Assembly (NCBI GenBank): GCA_943369295.1 | Contig: CALRMU020000002.1 | Span: 372,001-436,000 of the forward strand | Reading direction: 5' to 3' | DNA length: 64,000 nucleotides | Source: JAKRSE01 sp943369295 | GTDB taxonomy: Bacteria; Armatimonadota; Fimbriimonadia; Fimbriimonadales; Fimbriimonadaceae | Part shown: piece by piece, positions 40,686 to 48,386 of the stretch | Layout of the letters: the number at the start of each line of letters is the position of its first letter | Numbering within the stretch: position 1 is the stretch's first letter | Made by a program: the position numbers and the translations under genes | The notes under the pieces: generated by a model | Seen by the model: the letters and a program-made list of their open reading frames with translations, nothing else | Told to the model about the DNA's origin: nothing | The model's database searches: none

Positions 40686-41645
40686 GTGTACCGAAAAGCC
40701 TTTACTCTCATTGAACTTCTGGTTGTGATCGCCATCATCGCGATTCTTGCCGCCATCCTCTTTCCAGTTTTTGCCCAGGCGAAAACAGCGGCCAAGAAGA
40801 CTCAAGATCTTTCTAACATGAAGCAGACCGGAACGGCGATTGCCATTTACGGAGCCGACTATGATGACAAATTCCCCCTTCAGGCAGGACGTGACTGCGA
40901 CTTTGGCAGCCACCCGCTTGGAACCTGGAACTTCAACTCTCGAGTTTTGATTCCCGCTGACTGGAGCATCCCTCTCAACAACATCATGGATGGCGGCGGC
41001 TGCACCAGCCGAATTCGTGGTGCATGGGGTCTGCCTCAGAACCAGATTCAGCCTTACCTGAAAAACAGCCAGATCTACTCCATTCCTGTTGCCACCAGCG
41101 AAACTTCGTCTTCCTTCAGCTACCTTCCAGCCAACATCAAGGTTGCTCCAACGCCCAGCGGCTACAGCATGAACGGCCTTTTGACCGAGCTTTCTCAAAC
41201 CGCCATCACTTCTGTTTCCTCGACTCCGCTTTGGTGGCCTGGATTCGGCACCACGAACCGACTGGGCAACACCTACACCAACCCATTCCTCATCTGCCCT
41301 GACCCTGGCGCGGGCTGTGTGTTCAACGGCAGCGGTGCCTTCTTCGGCAGCGCTTCAGCCTGCAACAACCAAGACAACCACAACACTCCTGGCTTCAACA
41401 ACGGATCTCAATCCAAGATGGGCAACGTTTCCTACGGTTCTGTGTGGCCCTACGGCAAGCAGCAGAACTGGGTCTTTGCTGATACTCATGCAAAGAGCCG
41501 AACCACGGGAACCGGCGATCCCAGGCGCGATCCTTTTGTTGGAGACCCGAACTATCTGGCCACTGGCCGACCCTGGCAGGCTTTGACCTACGTCGACAGT
41601 CAGTGCCATGTGCCCATCTTCCGACCTGACCTTGAGCAGAACTAA
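40686..41645 (+). CDS. type II prepilin-like protein (DUF1559-type)
   Basis: 319 residues from GTG 40686 with AAGGGG just upstream. The class III prepilin signal 'KAFTLIELLVVIAIIAIL' has cleavage before Phe and the Glu5 of the mature helix, then 'FPVFAQAKTAAKKT'. The body is a Gly/Asn/Ser-rich globular domain as in DUF1559/GspG-like proteins. It would be processed by a prepilin peptidase and assembled or displayed; none of that machinery is in the window. The next gene starts 1 base after its stop. Confidence 0.92.
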   Translation: MYRKAFTLIELLVVIAIIAILAAILFPVFAQAKTAAKKTQDLSNMKQTGTAIAIYGADYDDKFPLQAGRDCDFGSHPLGTWNFNSRVLIPADWSIPLNNIMDGGGCTSRIRGAWGLPQNQIQPYLKNSQIYSIPVATSETSSSFSYLPANIKVAPTPSGYSMNGLLTELSQTAITSVSSTPLWWPGFGTTNRLGNTYTNPFLICPDPGAGCVFNGSGAFFGSASACNNQDNHNTPGFNNGSQSKMGNVSYGSVWPYGKQQNWVFADTHAKSRTTGTGDPRRDPFVGDPNYLATGRPWQALTYVDSQCHVPIFRPDLEQN

Positions 41646-41646
41646 G

Positions 41647-41898
41647 ATGAAGCCTTCTTCACTGATGCTTACTGCCGCCTGTCTTCTGGCCCTTTGCGGG
41701 TGCCAGGAGCAGGTGAAAGTTGAAACGCCGCCTCCTGCCGAGCAGAAGGTCGTGATGGTGCCTTCTCACAAGGAGGGTCAGCCCGTTCCTTCCACGCCTC
41801 AGACTTCTGAGGCGAGTGCTGCTCCGGCTCCCCTGCCGCCTGGGTCAAGGCCAGATGGTCCTCAGCCTGGGGATGCGGACTACAAGGGCGGCAGCTAG
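41647..41898 (+). CDS. small lipoprotein paired with prepilin
   Basis: 83 residues. Signal peptide with lipobox LALCGC (Cys at about 20), then a disordered Pro/Ser/Ala/Gln-rich tail ending 'DADYKGGS'. Starts 1 base after the upstream prepilin stop (coupled). No folded domain. Same architecture as the genes at 41976 and 58153. Confidence 0.8.
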   Translation: MKPSSLMLTAACLLALCGCQEQVKVETPPPAEQKVVMVPSHKEGQPVPSTPQTSEASAAPAPLPPGSRPDGPQPGDADYKGGS

Positions 41899-41925
41899 TT
41901 CGTCTGAGTGTTATCTCTGACAAAG

Positions 41926-41962
41926 AAAGAAGGGTGGGAAGTTAGACTTCCCACCCTTCTTT
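41926..41962. terminator. bidirectional terminator between convergent prepilin units
   Basis: AAAGAAGGGTGGGAAG and its exact reverse complement around TTAGA (16-bp stem), T-rich on both sides. Confidence 0.95.
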
Positions 41963-41975
41963 TCTGTTCAGCCGA

Positions 41976-42191
41976 TCAGCGGCCGTCTCTAGTCTTCGGC
42001 GGAGCCTTTTGAGGCTTCGCATCCATGGTCGGTGCAGCACCAGCGCCATCGCTTGACTGAGTGCCAGCCACAGATGGATGATCTGCCGTCGGGCCTTCAA
42101 TCTTGTAGGCTTCCTCGCCTCCGCCACAGCCCGACAAAGCAAAGGCCGCTGCAAGGACAAGACCAACCGGAATCAAATGCTTGGCCATCAT
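41976..42191 (-). CDS. small lipoprotein paired with prepilin
   Basis: 71 residues. Signal peptide with lipobox ALSGC (Cys about 22), then GGG and a Gly/Ser/Pro/Lys-rich disordered tail ending 'KTRDGR'. The ATG overlaps the upstream prepilin stop in TAATG. ATG 42188 is an alternative start. Confidence 0.8.
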   Translation of the reverse strand: MMAKHLIPVGLVLAAAFALSGCGGGEEAYKIEGPTADHPSVAGTQSSDGAGAAPTMDAKPQKAPPKTRDGR

Positions 42192-43114
42192 TACTGACCG
42201 TAGCCGTCCCTGTCAGGTCGGAAGAAGCAGGCGTAGATCGGACCAGAGCTGCTTCCAGGAGCGTAGCAGCCGTAGGCGCTCCACTCAATTCCCTGAGCAT
42301 CGTAGGTAGCAAACGGATCGCCGAACGGGTTGTTGTTCGCCTGTGAAATCGAAGGTGAACCAACTCTGATCGTCTTGGCTGACGTGTCTGCTCTCACGAT
42401 GGGATAGCCCCTTCCGTAGATGTAGTAGCTGAAGTCTCCACCTGGATCGGTGTACCACATGTTGAAGGTGCCCCAAGCAGTGGCGGTTCCGCCCTGTGGA
42501 CCAGCACCTGGGTTGAACTGACAAGGAAGCGATGAGTTGAAGCAGGCCAGGTAAGGAGCCGAGTAGGCGATACCCGTGTGCATTGCCTTGCCATGGGCTG
42601 GCCAGAGCAGGGGCACTGTGCTGGGGGCGCCGATAGCAGTGTTGGAATAGGTGTGAAGCAGACCGTTCATACCCATGGTGATTCGGTTGGGCAGTGGGCC
42701 GCCGGATCGCTGGGTGGTGAAGCTGGCTCGAGCTTCTGTAGGAACTCCCGCAAACTGGGTGATGTCAGCGTTCTTTCGGTAGGGCTCGGTCGAGTTAGCC
42801 CAATGATTGCCATCTTCCAGGTTGTTGTAGAAGCCGTTGTTGGCCCAGCCAGCAGGATAAGTGGCGCCGTAACCGGCCCAAAGACCATTAGTGGTGCCGT
42901 TGATGCTGGCATAGGCACTGGGGTTGTTGTCGTCGTAGTCCGTGGCGTAGATCATGAAGCCGGTAGCGACCTGCTTAATGTTGCTGAGGGACTGAGTTTT
43001 CTTGGCAGCCTCCTTTGCCTGTGCAAAAACAGGGAAGAGAATGGCAGCGAGGATTGCAATGATTGCAATCACGACAAGCAGTTCAATCAATGTGAAAGCC
43101 CGATTTCGAAGCAT
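42191..43114 (-). CDS. type II prepilin-like protein (DUF1559-type)
   Basis: 307 residues. 'RNRAFTLIELLVVIAIIAILAAILFPVFAQAKEAAKKT' style N-terminus (mature Phe1, Glu5). The globular part is Asn/Gly/Tyr-rich, includes 'YATDYDDNNPS' and a C-terminal 'PIYACFFRPDRDGYGQ'. Downstream and overlapping is its small lipoprotein. AGGAGA precedes ATG 43114. Arranged tail-to-tail with the unit at 40686. Confidence 0.92.
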   Translation of the reverse strand: MLRNRAFTLIELLVVIAIIAILAAILFPVFAQAKEAAKKTQSLSNIKQVATGFMIYATDYDDNNPSAYASINGTTNGLWAGYGATYPAGWANNGFYNNLEDGNHWANSTEPYRKNADITQFAGVPTEARASFTTQRSGGPLPNRITMGMNGLLHTYSNTAIGAPSTVPLLWPAHGKAMHTGIAYSAPYLACFNSSLPCQFNPGAGPQGGTATAWGTFNMWYTDPGGDFSYYIYGRGYPIVRADTSAKTIRVGSPSISQANNNPFGDPFATYDAQGIEWSAYGCYAPGSSSGPIYACFFRPDRDGYGQ

Positions 43115-43156
43115 GATAAAAATCTCCTGATCGTTGCTCCGCTGTGAACAACAACC

Positions 43157-43182
43157 AAGGTCCTAGAGACTACCAGGACCTT
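43157..43182 (-). promoter_or_regulatory. leader hairpin of prepilin mRNA
   Basis: AAGGTCCT and AGGACCTT arms around 10 bases, 43-68 bases upstream of the ATG. No T-run follows in the transcript direction, so it is read as a leader structure or operator rather than a terminator. Confidence 0.4.
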
Positions 43183-43273
43183 TGAAAAAAAGTGAAGCCT
43201 TCAACGAACGTTTTTCAAATTTTTGCTGTTGAGCGACTTTCTGCTGGAAGTGTTCAGGATTTTCAGTAAATGC

Positions 43274-44818
43274 TTACAGTCCAAGCTTCGGCCAAAGATC
43301 ATCAACCTTCTTCTTAACATCCTCACTCATTGAAATGAGCTTAGGATAATCTCGGTTGAATCCGTTTTCACCTGGCCACTTATGAGTGCAGTCGAACCCG
43401 ATTTTGCCCCCAAATCCTTCTGCCATTGAAGCATGGTCAAGCTGGTCGACAGGCCCTCTTGAGTGGAGAGTATCGCGGCCAGGATCACAGTTCGCTCCGA
43501 TTCTGAAGAGCACCTCACCCAGGTCTTGTACGTTGGTGTCTTGGTCAAAAATGTAGACAAATTTGGTGAAGGCCAAGCCTCCCAGACCCCAAATGGCATT
43601 CATCACCTTGTAGGCGTGGCCGGGATACTTCTTTTTGATGGAAACAAAAGCCATGTTGTGGAAGGTGGCTTCGACCGGCAGGTGCATGTCCACGATCTCT
43701 GGCACTGTCAGCTTGATAAAGGGCAGGAATATTCTCTCAACTGCCTTGCCCATCCAGCCGTCTTCCATCGGGGGCTGTCCTACAATGGTGCAGGGCCAAA
43801 CTGGCCTTTCTCTGCGGGTAATGCAGGTTACATGAAAGACGGGGAACTGGCCTGCTAACGAATAGTAGCCTGTGTGGTCTCCAAAGGGTCCCTCTAGCCT
43901 TCTTTCGCTCGGGTCCACGTAACCTTCAAGAACCCACTCGGCATCAGCAGGAACCTTGATATCCAAAGTTTTGCACTTAACGAGCTCGGCCGATTCTCTT
44001 CGCAGGAATCCGGCAAAAGCCATTTCATCGAGCCCTGGGGGAAGCGGCGAAATCGCGGAAAATGTATAGGCTGGGTCTCCGCCGAGAACCACGGCCACCT
44101 GAATCTTCTGGCTCTTTTCCCCGGCATCTTCCATGTGCCTCATCCCGGTTTTGTGCATCTGCCAGTGCATACCGCAGGTGTTCTTGTCGTAGACCTGCAC
44201 TCGGTACATGCCCACGTTTCTCTTTCCCGTGTTGGGATCGTTGGTGAAGACCAAGGGCAGAGTGATGTAGGGGCCGCCATCTTCGGGCCAGCAATTGAGG
44301 ACGGGAATCTGAGTCAGGTCCACGTCATCACCCTGAAGGACGACTTCCTGGCAGATGCCGCGCGAAACTGTCTTGGGCAGAGCCCCTTTCACGTCTTTAA
44401 AAACGTCGATGGCGAGCTTGAGACCTTCCATCTTGCTCTGGGGAATGGGGGGGGGAATGAGAGCAGCAATTCTGGCCGCGTGCTCTTCAAAATCTTCAAC
44501 TCCTAAAGCCAGGGACATGCGGCGGCGCGAACCCATGGTGTTGATCGCCACGGGGTAGGCATAGCGCATCTCGGTTTGTGGCCGAGCTGCCGGATCGATG
44601 GAAGGGCGCCCCATAACGGCGCTCATCACGTCGGGTGTGCCTCTGCGCTGAACCAGGCCAGATGGGTTAGTGAAAAGAAGAGCTGGTCCGTTCTTCTTCA
44701 TCACTCGGTCGGCGATTTCGGTGATCTCCAGGTGGGGACTGACTGGTACGTCAATCTTTTTCAACTCGCCCTTTGCTTCAAGGACTTCGAGAAAATGTTG
44801 GAAATCGCGGTAGGCCAT
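43274..44818 (-). CDS. ubiD: UbiD-family prenylated-FMN decarboxylase
   Basis: A 514-residue decarboxylase family using prenylated FMN, for example in quinone synthesis or aromatic acid decarboxylation. N-terminus 'MAYRDFQHFLEVLEAKGELKKID' is typical; 'GMYRVQVYDKNTCGMHWQMHKTG', 'EWVLEGYVDPSERRLEGPFGDHTGYY' and 'VWPCTIVGQPPMED' are family signatures, including the Arg/Glu acid-base region. UbiX, the cofactor maker, is not in the window. Divergent from the acyl-CoA ligase gene; GAGGAG lies before the ATG. Confidence 0.95.
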   Translation of the reverse strand: MAYRDFQHFLEVLEAKGELKKIDVPVSPHLEITEIADRVMKKNGPALLFTNPSGLVQRRGTPDVMSAVMGRPSIDPAARPQTEMRYAYPVAINTMGSRRRMSLALGVEDFEEHAARIAALIPPPIPQSKMEGLKLAIDVFKDVKGALPKTVSRGICQEVVLQGDDVDLTQIPVLNCWPEDGGPYITLPLVFTNDPNTGKRNVGMYRVQVYDKNTCGMHWQMHKTGMRHMEDAGEKSQKIQVAVVLGGDPAYTFSAISPLPPGLDEMAFAGFLRRESAELVKCKTLDIKVPADAEWVLEGYVDPSERRLEGPFGDHTGYYSLAGQFPVFHVTCITRRERPVWPCTIVGQPPMEDGWMGKAVERIFLPFIKLTVPEIVDMHLPVEATFHNMAFVSIKKKYPGHAYKVMNAIWGLGGLAFTKFVYIFDQDTNVQDLGEVLFRIGANCDPGRDTLHSRGPVDQLDHASMAEGFGGKIGFDCTHKWPGENGFNRDYPKLISMSEDVKKKVDDLWPKLGL

Positions 44819-45009
44819 GGATCTCTCCTCAGTCTACGGAATCGTTTTGGCATGAATGAGGCTGACAGGACCCAGAGTCTCAAAGGTCATGGGAGGGCAG
44901 TTGAGGACAAACAGGACTTAAAGAGGTTTAATGGAGCAGCCTAAGGAATCTTTACCTTTTGCTGCCAGATTGGCCAAGCGGAGGTACTTCAAAGGAGAAG
45001 CAGACGCCC

Positions 45010-46770
45010 ATGCCATTAGCAGCAGCCAAGACACCGGCCGATGTCACTCAGTCCCCCAGCCTTGCCGAGATTATTCGGCGAGCTTGTATTGTTTTCGCAG
45101 ATCGCCCGGCCCAGATGAGGCCAGAGGGTGGAGCTTATAAAACAGTCACCTACAAGGAACTCTATGAAGATGTTTGGAGTTTTGCCCAGGGAATTTCTAC
45201 CCTCGGTTTGACCCGCGGCGACAGAATCGTCATTCTTGGCGAAACCATGTGGCAGTGGGCCGTTACCGATTGGGCCTGCCAGACCTTAGGGTTGGTTGTC
45301 GTGCCCATCTATCCCACCCTGCCTCCCGATCAGGCTCAGTACATTTTTAAAGACTGTGAAGCCAAGGCCGCCATTTGTATGAACGGCAAGCTGGCTGAGA
45401 AGCTTAAGGATTCCGGCGGTCCCGTCTTCACTCTCAGCCCCGAAGCTGGATGGGAATCGATCTTGGAGAGAAAGAGCCAGTCGACCTTGGACAGAAACGC
45501 CTGGGAAGAAGCCATGGGCGAAATTCAGCCCGAGGACATGGCAACTTTTATCTACACCAGCGGCACCACGGGACTCCCTAAAGGGGCCATGCTGCCCCAT
45601 CGTTGCTTCAGTTCTCTGAGCGATGGAATCCGCGAGAGCCTGCCAATTACTAAGGAAGACACCTTCCTTAGCTTTCTGCCCCTTTCTCACGTCTTTGAGC
45701 GATACGCGGGGCACATTCTGCCCATCTCGCTCGGAGCCTGCGTTGCCTATGCCGGATCACTCGCCAGCTTGGCCGGCGATATGGTTAAGGTCAAGCCGAC
45801 GATCATGCTGGCTGTTCCTAGGTTTCTAGAAGCGACGAGAGCGAAGATTCTTGAGGGCGTTAAAAAACAGAAGCCCCTGAACCAGACCCTCTTTAATGCC
45901 GCTGTGAGCCAAGGCTCCAAAAAAGCAAAGGGAGAATTTGCACCCTTGGCCGGGATTCTTGACGGTCTCGTTGGAAAGAAGATTCGTGAAAGGACCGGAG
46001 GCAGGATCAGGTTCTTTGCCAGTGGCGGCGCCGCTCTTCCTCCTGCCGTCGCTGATTTTTACATCGCTTTGGGAATCCCTGTTCTGCAGGGCTACGGGTT
46101 GACCGAAACCTGCGCTGCCAGCAGCATCAACCACCCAGAAGACAACCGTCCTTGGACAGTCGGCCCCCCCATCAAGGGTGTCGAGATGAGCTTGGCCTCC
46201 GACGGAGAAATTCTCATTCGGGGCAAGAGCGTGATGGTGGGCTACTACAACCTTCCTGAAGAGACGGCAAAGGCTATTGATTCTGAAGGCTGGTTCCACA
46301 CAGGCGATATTGGCGTGTGGGACGATGGCTCGCTGAAGATCACCGACCGCAAGAAAGACATTTTGGTGCTTGCAAACGGCAAAAACGTTGCTCCCCAGGC
46401 TGTCGAAGGCAAGGTCAAGGAAAGCGAGTACATCAACGAAGTGGTGCTTTTCGGTGACGGAAGCCCTTTCTGCTACGCCCTTATCGTTCCTGAATTCGGA
46501 GCCGTTGCTGCCAAGCTGAAGTCAGAAGGGATTGACCTTTCCGATCATGCCGCCATCTCTGCTCACGAGAGAACCAGGGCTTTGATCAAGAGCGAGGTTG
46601 ACAGGATCAACAAGACCCTGCCTGACTTCGAGAAGGTGAAGAAGCACGCTCTGCTTTCTAAAATGCTGACGGTGGACGAAGGGGAGCTCACCCCTTCTAT
46701 GAAGGTAAAGCGCAAGGTGATCAAGGAGAAATTTGCGGATCTCTTGAAGCCGATGGAATCGGACGACTAG
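45010..46770 (+). CDS. long-chain acyl-CoA synthetase (AMP-forming)
   Basis: 586 residues from ATG 45010 with AAAGGAG about 11 bases upstream. The AMP-binding signature 'YTSGTTGLPKGAMLPH' lies around 182-197, then 'GYGLTETCAASSINHP', 'GWFHTGDIGVWDDGSLKITDRKKDI' and the C-terminal Lys ('MKVKRKVIKEKF'). It activates fatty acids to acyl-CoA via acyl-AMP (FadD15-like). A longer start at 44959 adds an unlikely N-terminus. Confidence 0.94.
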   Translation: MPLAAAKTPADVTQSPSLAEIIRRACIVFADRPAQMRPEGGAYKTVTYKELYEDVWSFAQGISTLGLTRGDRIVILGETMWQWAVTDWACQTLGLVVVPIYPTLPPDQAQYIFKDCEAKAAICMNGKLAEKLKDSGGPVFTLSPEAGWESILERKSQSTLDRNAWEEAMGEIQPEDMATFIYTSGTTGLPKGAMLPHRCFSSLSDGIRESLPITKEDTFLSFLPLSHVFERYAGHILPISLGACVAYAGSLASLAGDMVKVKPTIMLAVPRFLEATRAKILEGVKKQKPLNQTLFNAAVSQGSKKAKGEFAPLAGILDGLVGKKIRERTGGRIRFFASGGAALPPAVADFYIALGIPVLQGYGLTETCAASSINHPEDNRPWTVGPPIKGVEMSLASDGEILIRGKSVMVGYYNLPEETAKAIDSEGWFHTGDIGVWDDGSLKITDRKKDILVLANGKNVAPQAVEGKVKESEYINEVVLFGDGSPFCYALIVPEFGAVAAKLKSEGIDLSDHAAISAHERTRALIKSEVDRINKTLPDFEKVKKHALLSKMLTVDEGELTPSMKVKRKVIKEKFADLLKPMESDD

Positions 46771-46784
46771 AGATTCACCGCATT

Positions 46785-46818
46785 CTTGCGGCGAATAGCA
46801 GTGCCTATTCGCCGCAAG
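46785..46818. terminator. 14-bp hairpin between convergent genes
   Basis: CTTGCGGCGAATAG and CTATTCGCCGCAAG are perfect arms around 6 bases; no T-run. Confidence 0.65.
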
Positions 46819-46827
46819 AGACCCCGA

Positions 46828-47391
46828 TTAAGCTGCGTCGCCGGCTAAGCCGAGTTCGTCAGCCTTGGCCTTCATTCCGTCAATAACAAGCTGGATCAGC
46901 TCTTCCAAGGAGATGCCAAGGAGTTCAGCTCCGCGACGGACGTCATCTCGGTTGACCCCAGCGGCAAAGGCAGGAGTCTTGAACTTCTTGGTGACGCTTT
47001 TGACCTCAAGGTCCATGATCGATCGGCTGGGCCGGACATAGACGCAGGCTGTCACAAAGCCGCTCAGTTCGTCGCAGGCGAAGAGCGCTCTCTCCATGGG
47101 TGATTCCGGCTCGACGCCTGTCTTTTCTGGATAGTGGGCGGCGATGGCCTTGATGACCCTTTCATCAGCCCCAAGCGACTCCAAATGAGCCATTCCCCAG
47201 AGAGGGTGATCTTCCGGATGGAGCTCATAGTCAAAGTCGTGCAGGAGGCCAGCCAGACCCCAAAGCTCCTGATCCTCGCCCTGTCTCTCGGCCAAAAATC
47301 TCATGCAGGCTTCCACGCCAAGCATGTGTCTTTGCAGGGAATCAGAGGGGGTGTGCTGCTGGACAAGAGCCCAAGCTTCTTCACGGGTCAT
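46828..47391 (-). CDS. HD-domain (HDIG) hydrolase
   Basis: 187 residues. 'LQRHMLGVEACMRFLA', 'AGLLHDFDYELHPEDHPLWGMAHL' (HD at about 50), 'IKAIAAHYPE' and 'ALFACDELSGFVTA' give the H...HD...H...D set of HDIG proteins. Probably a phosphohydrolase of unknown substrate, not closely similar to the HD protein at 7845. Confidence 0.88.
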   Translation of the reverse strand: MTREEAWALVQQHTPSDSLQRHMLGVEACMRFLAERQGEDQELWGLAGLLHDFDYELHPEDHPLWGMAHLESLGADERVIKAIAAHYPEKTGVEPESPMERALFACDELSGFVTACVYVRPSRSIMDLEVKSVTKKFKTPAFAAGVNRDDVRRGAELLGISLEELIQLVIDGMKAKADELGLAGDAA

Positions 47392-47429
47392 TAGTGAATT
47401 GTGAACTGTGAAATTTTTTTTTCACTTTT

Positions 47430-47556
47430 GTCTGGGGCCCCTAAAGAATTGCTTGGCATTCCCCGAAATAATTGCTGGAGGCCTCGCAAGGGGCTTTCGT
47501 ACAACCTAGAGAACCTCACACACGGCCCGCCTCCCCGGCGGGCATTTTCTTTTTAG
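47430..47556 (+). ncRNA. possible small RNA ending at an orphan terminator
   Basis: GCCCGCC-TCCCC-GGCGGGC (47525-47543) followed by TTTTCTTTTT is a good plus-strand terminator with no plus-strand gene ahead of it; the upstream gene runs the other way. The ~100 bases before it hold short self-complementary runs. No known RNA family recognised. The 275-bp gap 47392-47666 otherwise holds only the promoter area of the HD gene and the rpmGF terminator. Confidence 0.3.
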
Positions 47557-47611
47557 GACCCTTCAGATCCAGCGATGCGATATTGCCCAAGAGGCCAGTC
47601 GGCAAAGAAAA

Positions 47612-47640
47612 AACTCCTCACGCCATAGGCGAGAGGAGTT
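47612..47640 (-). terminator. terminator of rpmG-rpmF
   Basis: ACTCCTC-CGCC and GGCG-GAGGAGT arms; in minus orientation TTTTTTC follows. Confidence 0.9.
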
Positions 47641-47666
47641 CTGAGTCACCAGACTGATATCGTAGT

Positions 47667-47861
47667 TTAGGAGGCTGACTTATCCTTGAAACCAGGAAGT
47701 CTGCGGCCTCTGTACCATCCATCAGGAGAAGCGCAGTGGCGAAGAGCCAAAGGCTCGCCCTGCACGTTCTTGGTGGGGGTCACTTCAGGCATGGTTGCCG
47801 TGTAGTGTGTGCGGCGCTTGGCCGTCCTCTGATGTGAAAACTTTCTTTTCGGGTTAGGCAT
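47667..47861 (-). CDS. rpmF: ribosomal protein bL32
   Basis: 64 residues beginning 'MPNPKRKFSHQRTAKRRTHY', the bL32 N-terminal signature with KR-rich tract. Only one Cys is left, so the zinc-binding CxxC pairs of some L32 proteins are absent. It follows rpmG by 13 bp with GGAGC ahead of the ATG. Confidence 0.92.
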   Translation of the reverse strand: MPNPKRKFSHQRTAKRRTHYTATMPEVTPTKNVQGEPLALRHCASPDGWYRGRRLPGFKDKSAS

Positions 47862-47874
47862 TCTCGCTTGCTCC

Positions 47875-48048
47875 TTACTTCTTCTCTCGGTGGAGGGTGA
47901 CCTTGCGCAGGACTGGGTTGTACTTCATCAGTTCAAGCTTTCCTTGTGTGTTCTGCTTGTTCTTAGAAGTGGTCACGTAGTGCTTCCCGCCGTCTTCTGT
48001 ACAGACGAGGCGAATCTTTTCCCTCTTCTCACCCTTCTTTTTTGCCAT
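47875..48048 (-). CDS. rpmG: ribosomal protein bL33
   Basis: 57 residues, hand-read: 'MAKKKGEKREKIRLVCTEDG', ending 'MKYNPVLRKVTLHREKK', the clear bL33 pattern ('KKYNP..RK...HKE'). Zinc-independent form (single Cys). Upstream partner of rpmF; the two share a transcript. Confidence 0.95.
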   Translation of the reverse strand: MAKKKGEKREKIRLVCTEDGGKHYVTTSKNKQNTQGKLELMKYNPVLRKVTLHREKK

Positions 48049-48215
48049 GGCGGTCCCTGGTGAATCAATCGCCGAAGGTCAAATATGACCAACAGCAGTC
48101 GTTCATGGTAGCAGAACTGCGCGCTCATCTGCCCTGACCAGGACGGACCTTGGGACGATTCGGGTCTATTGACCCCGAGCAAAGTCTGGCAAACCCGTGT
48201 AGACTGCCCATTCTA

Positions 48216-48301
48216 GCCCGGATGGCGGAATGGCAGACGCAGCGGACTTAAACTCCGCAGCCCTTTTGGGCATGAGGGTTCGAGTCCCTCTCTGGGCACC
48301 A
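48216..48301 (+). tRNA. tRNA-Leu (anticodon UAA)
   Basis: Class II tRNA. Acceptor GCCCGGA pairs with TCTGGGC (one G-U); anticodon stem GCGGA/TCCGC with loop CTTAAAC; long variable arm AGCCC...GGGCA; T-arm GAGGG-TTCGAGT-CCCTC. CCA is encoded. Confidence 0.97.
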
Positions 48302-48386
48302 CTTTTCAGTCGGTGAGTTTGTGTAAGGCAGGGTCTAGCGTCCCCTGCCCCGCGACTGAAGCAAATCCCTTGGTGTAGACACCGAT

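Noticed and set aside
48169..48205. TTGACC and TAGACT as a promoter for tRNA-Leu
   Set aside because: The spacer is about 25 bases, too long for a normal -35/-10 pair.
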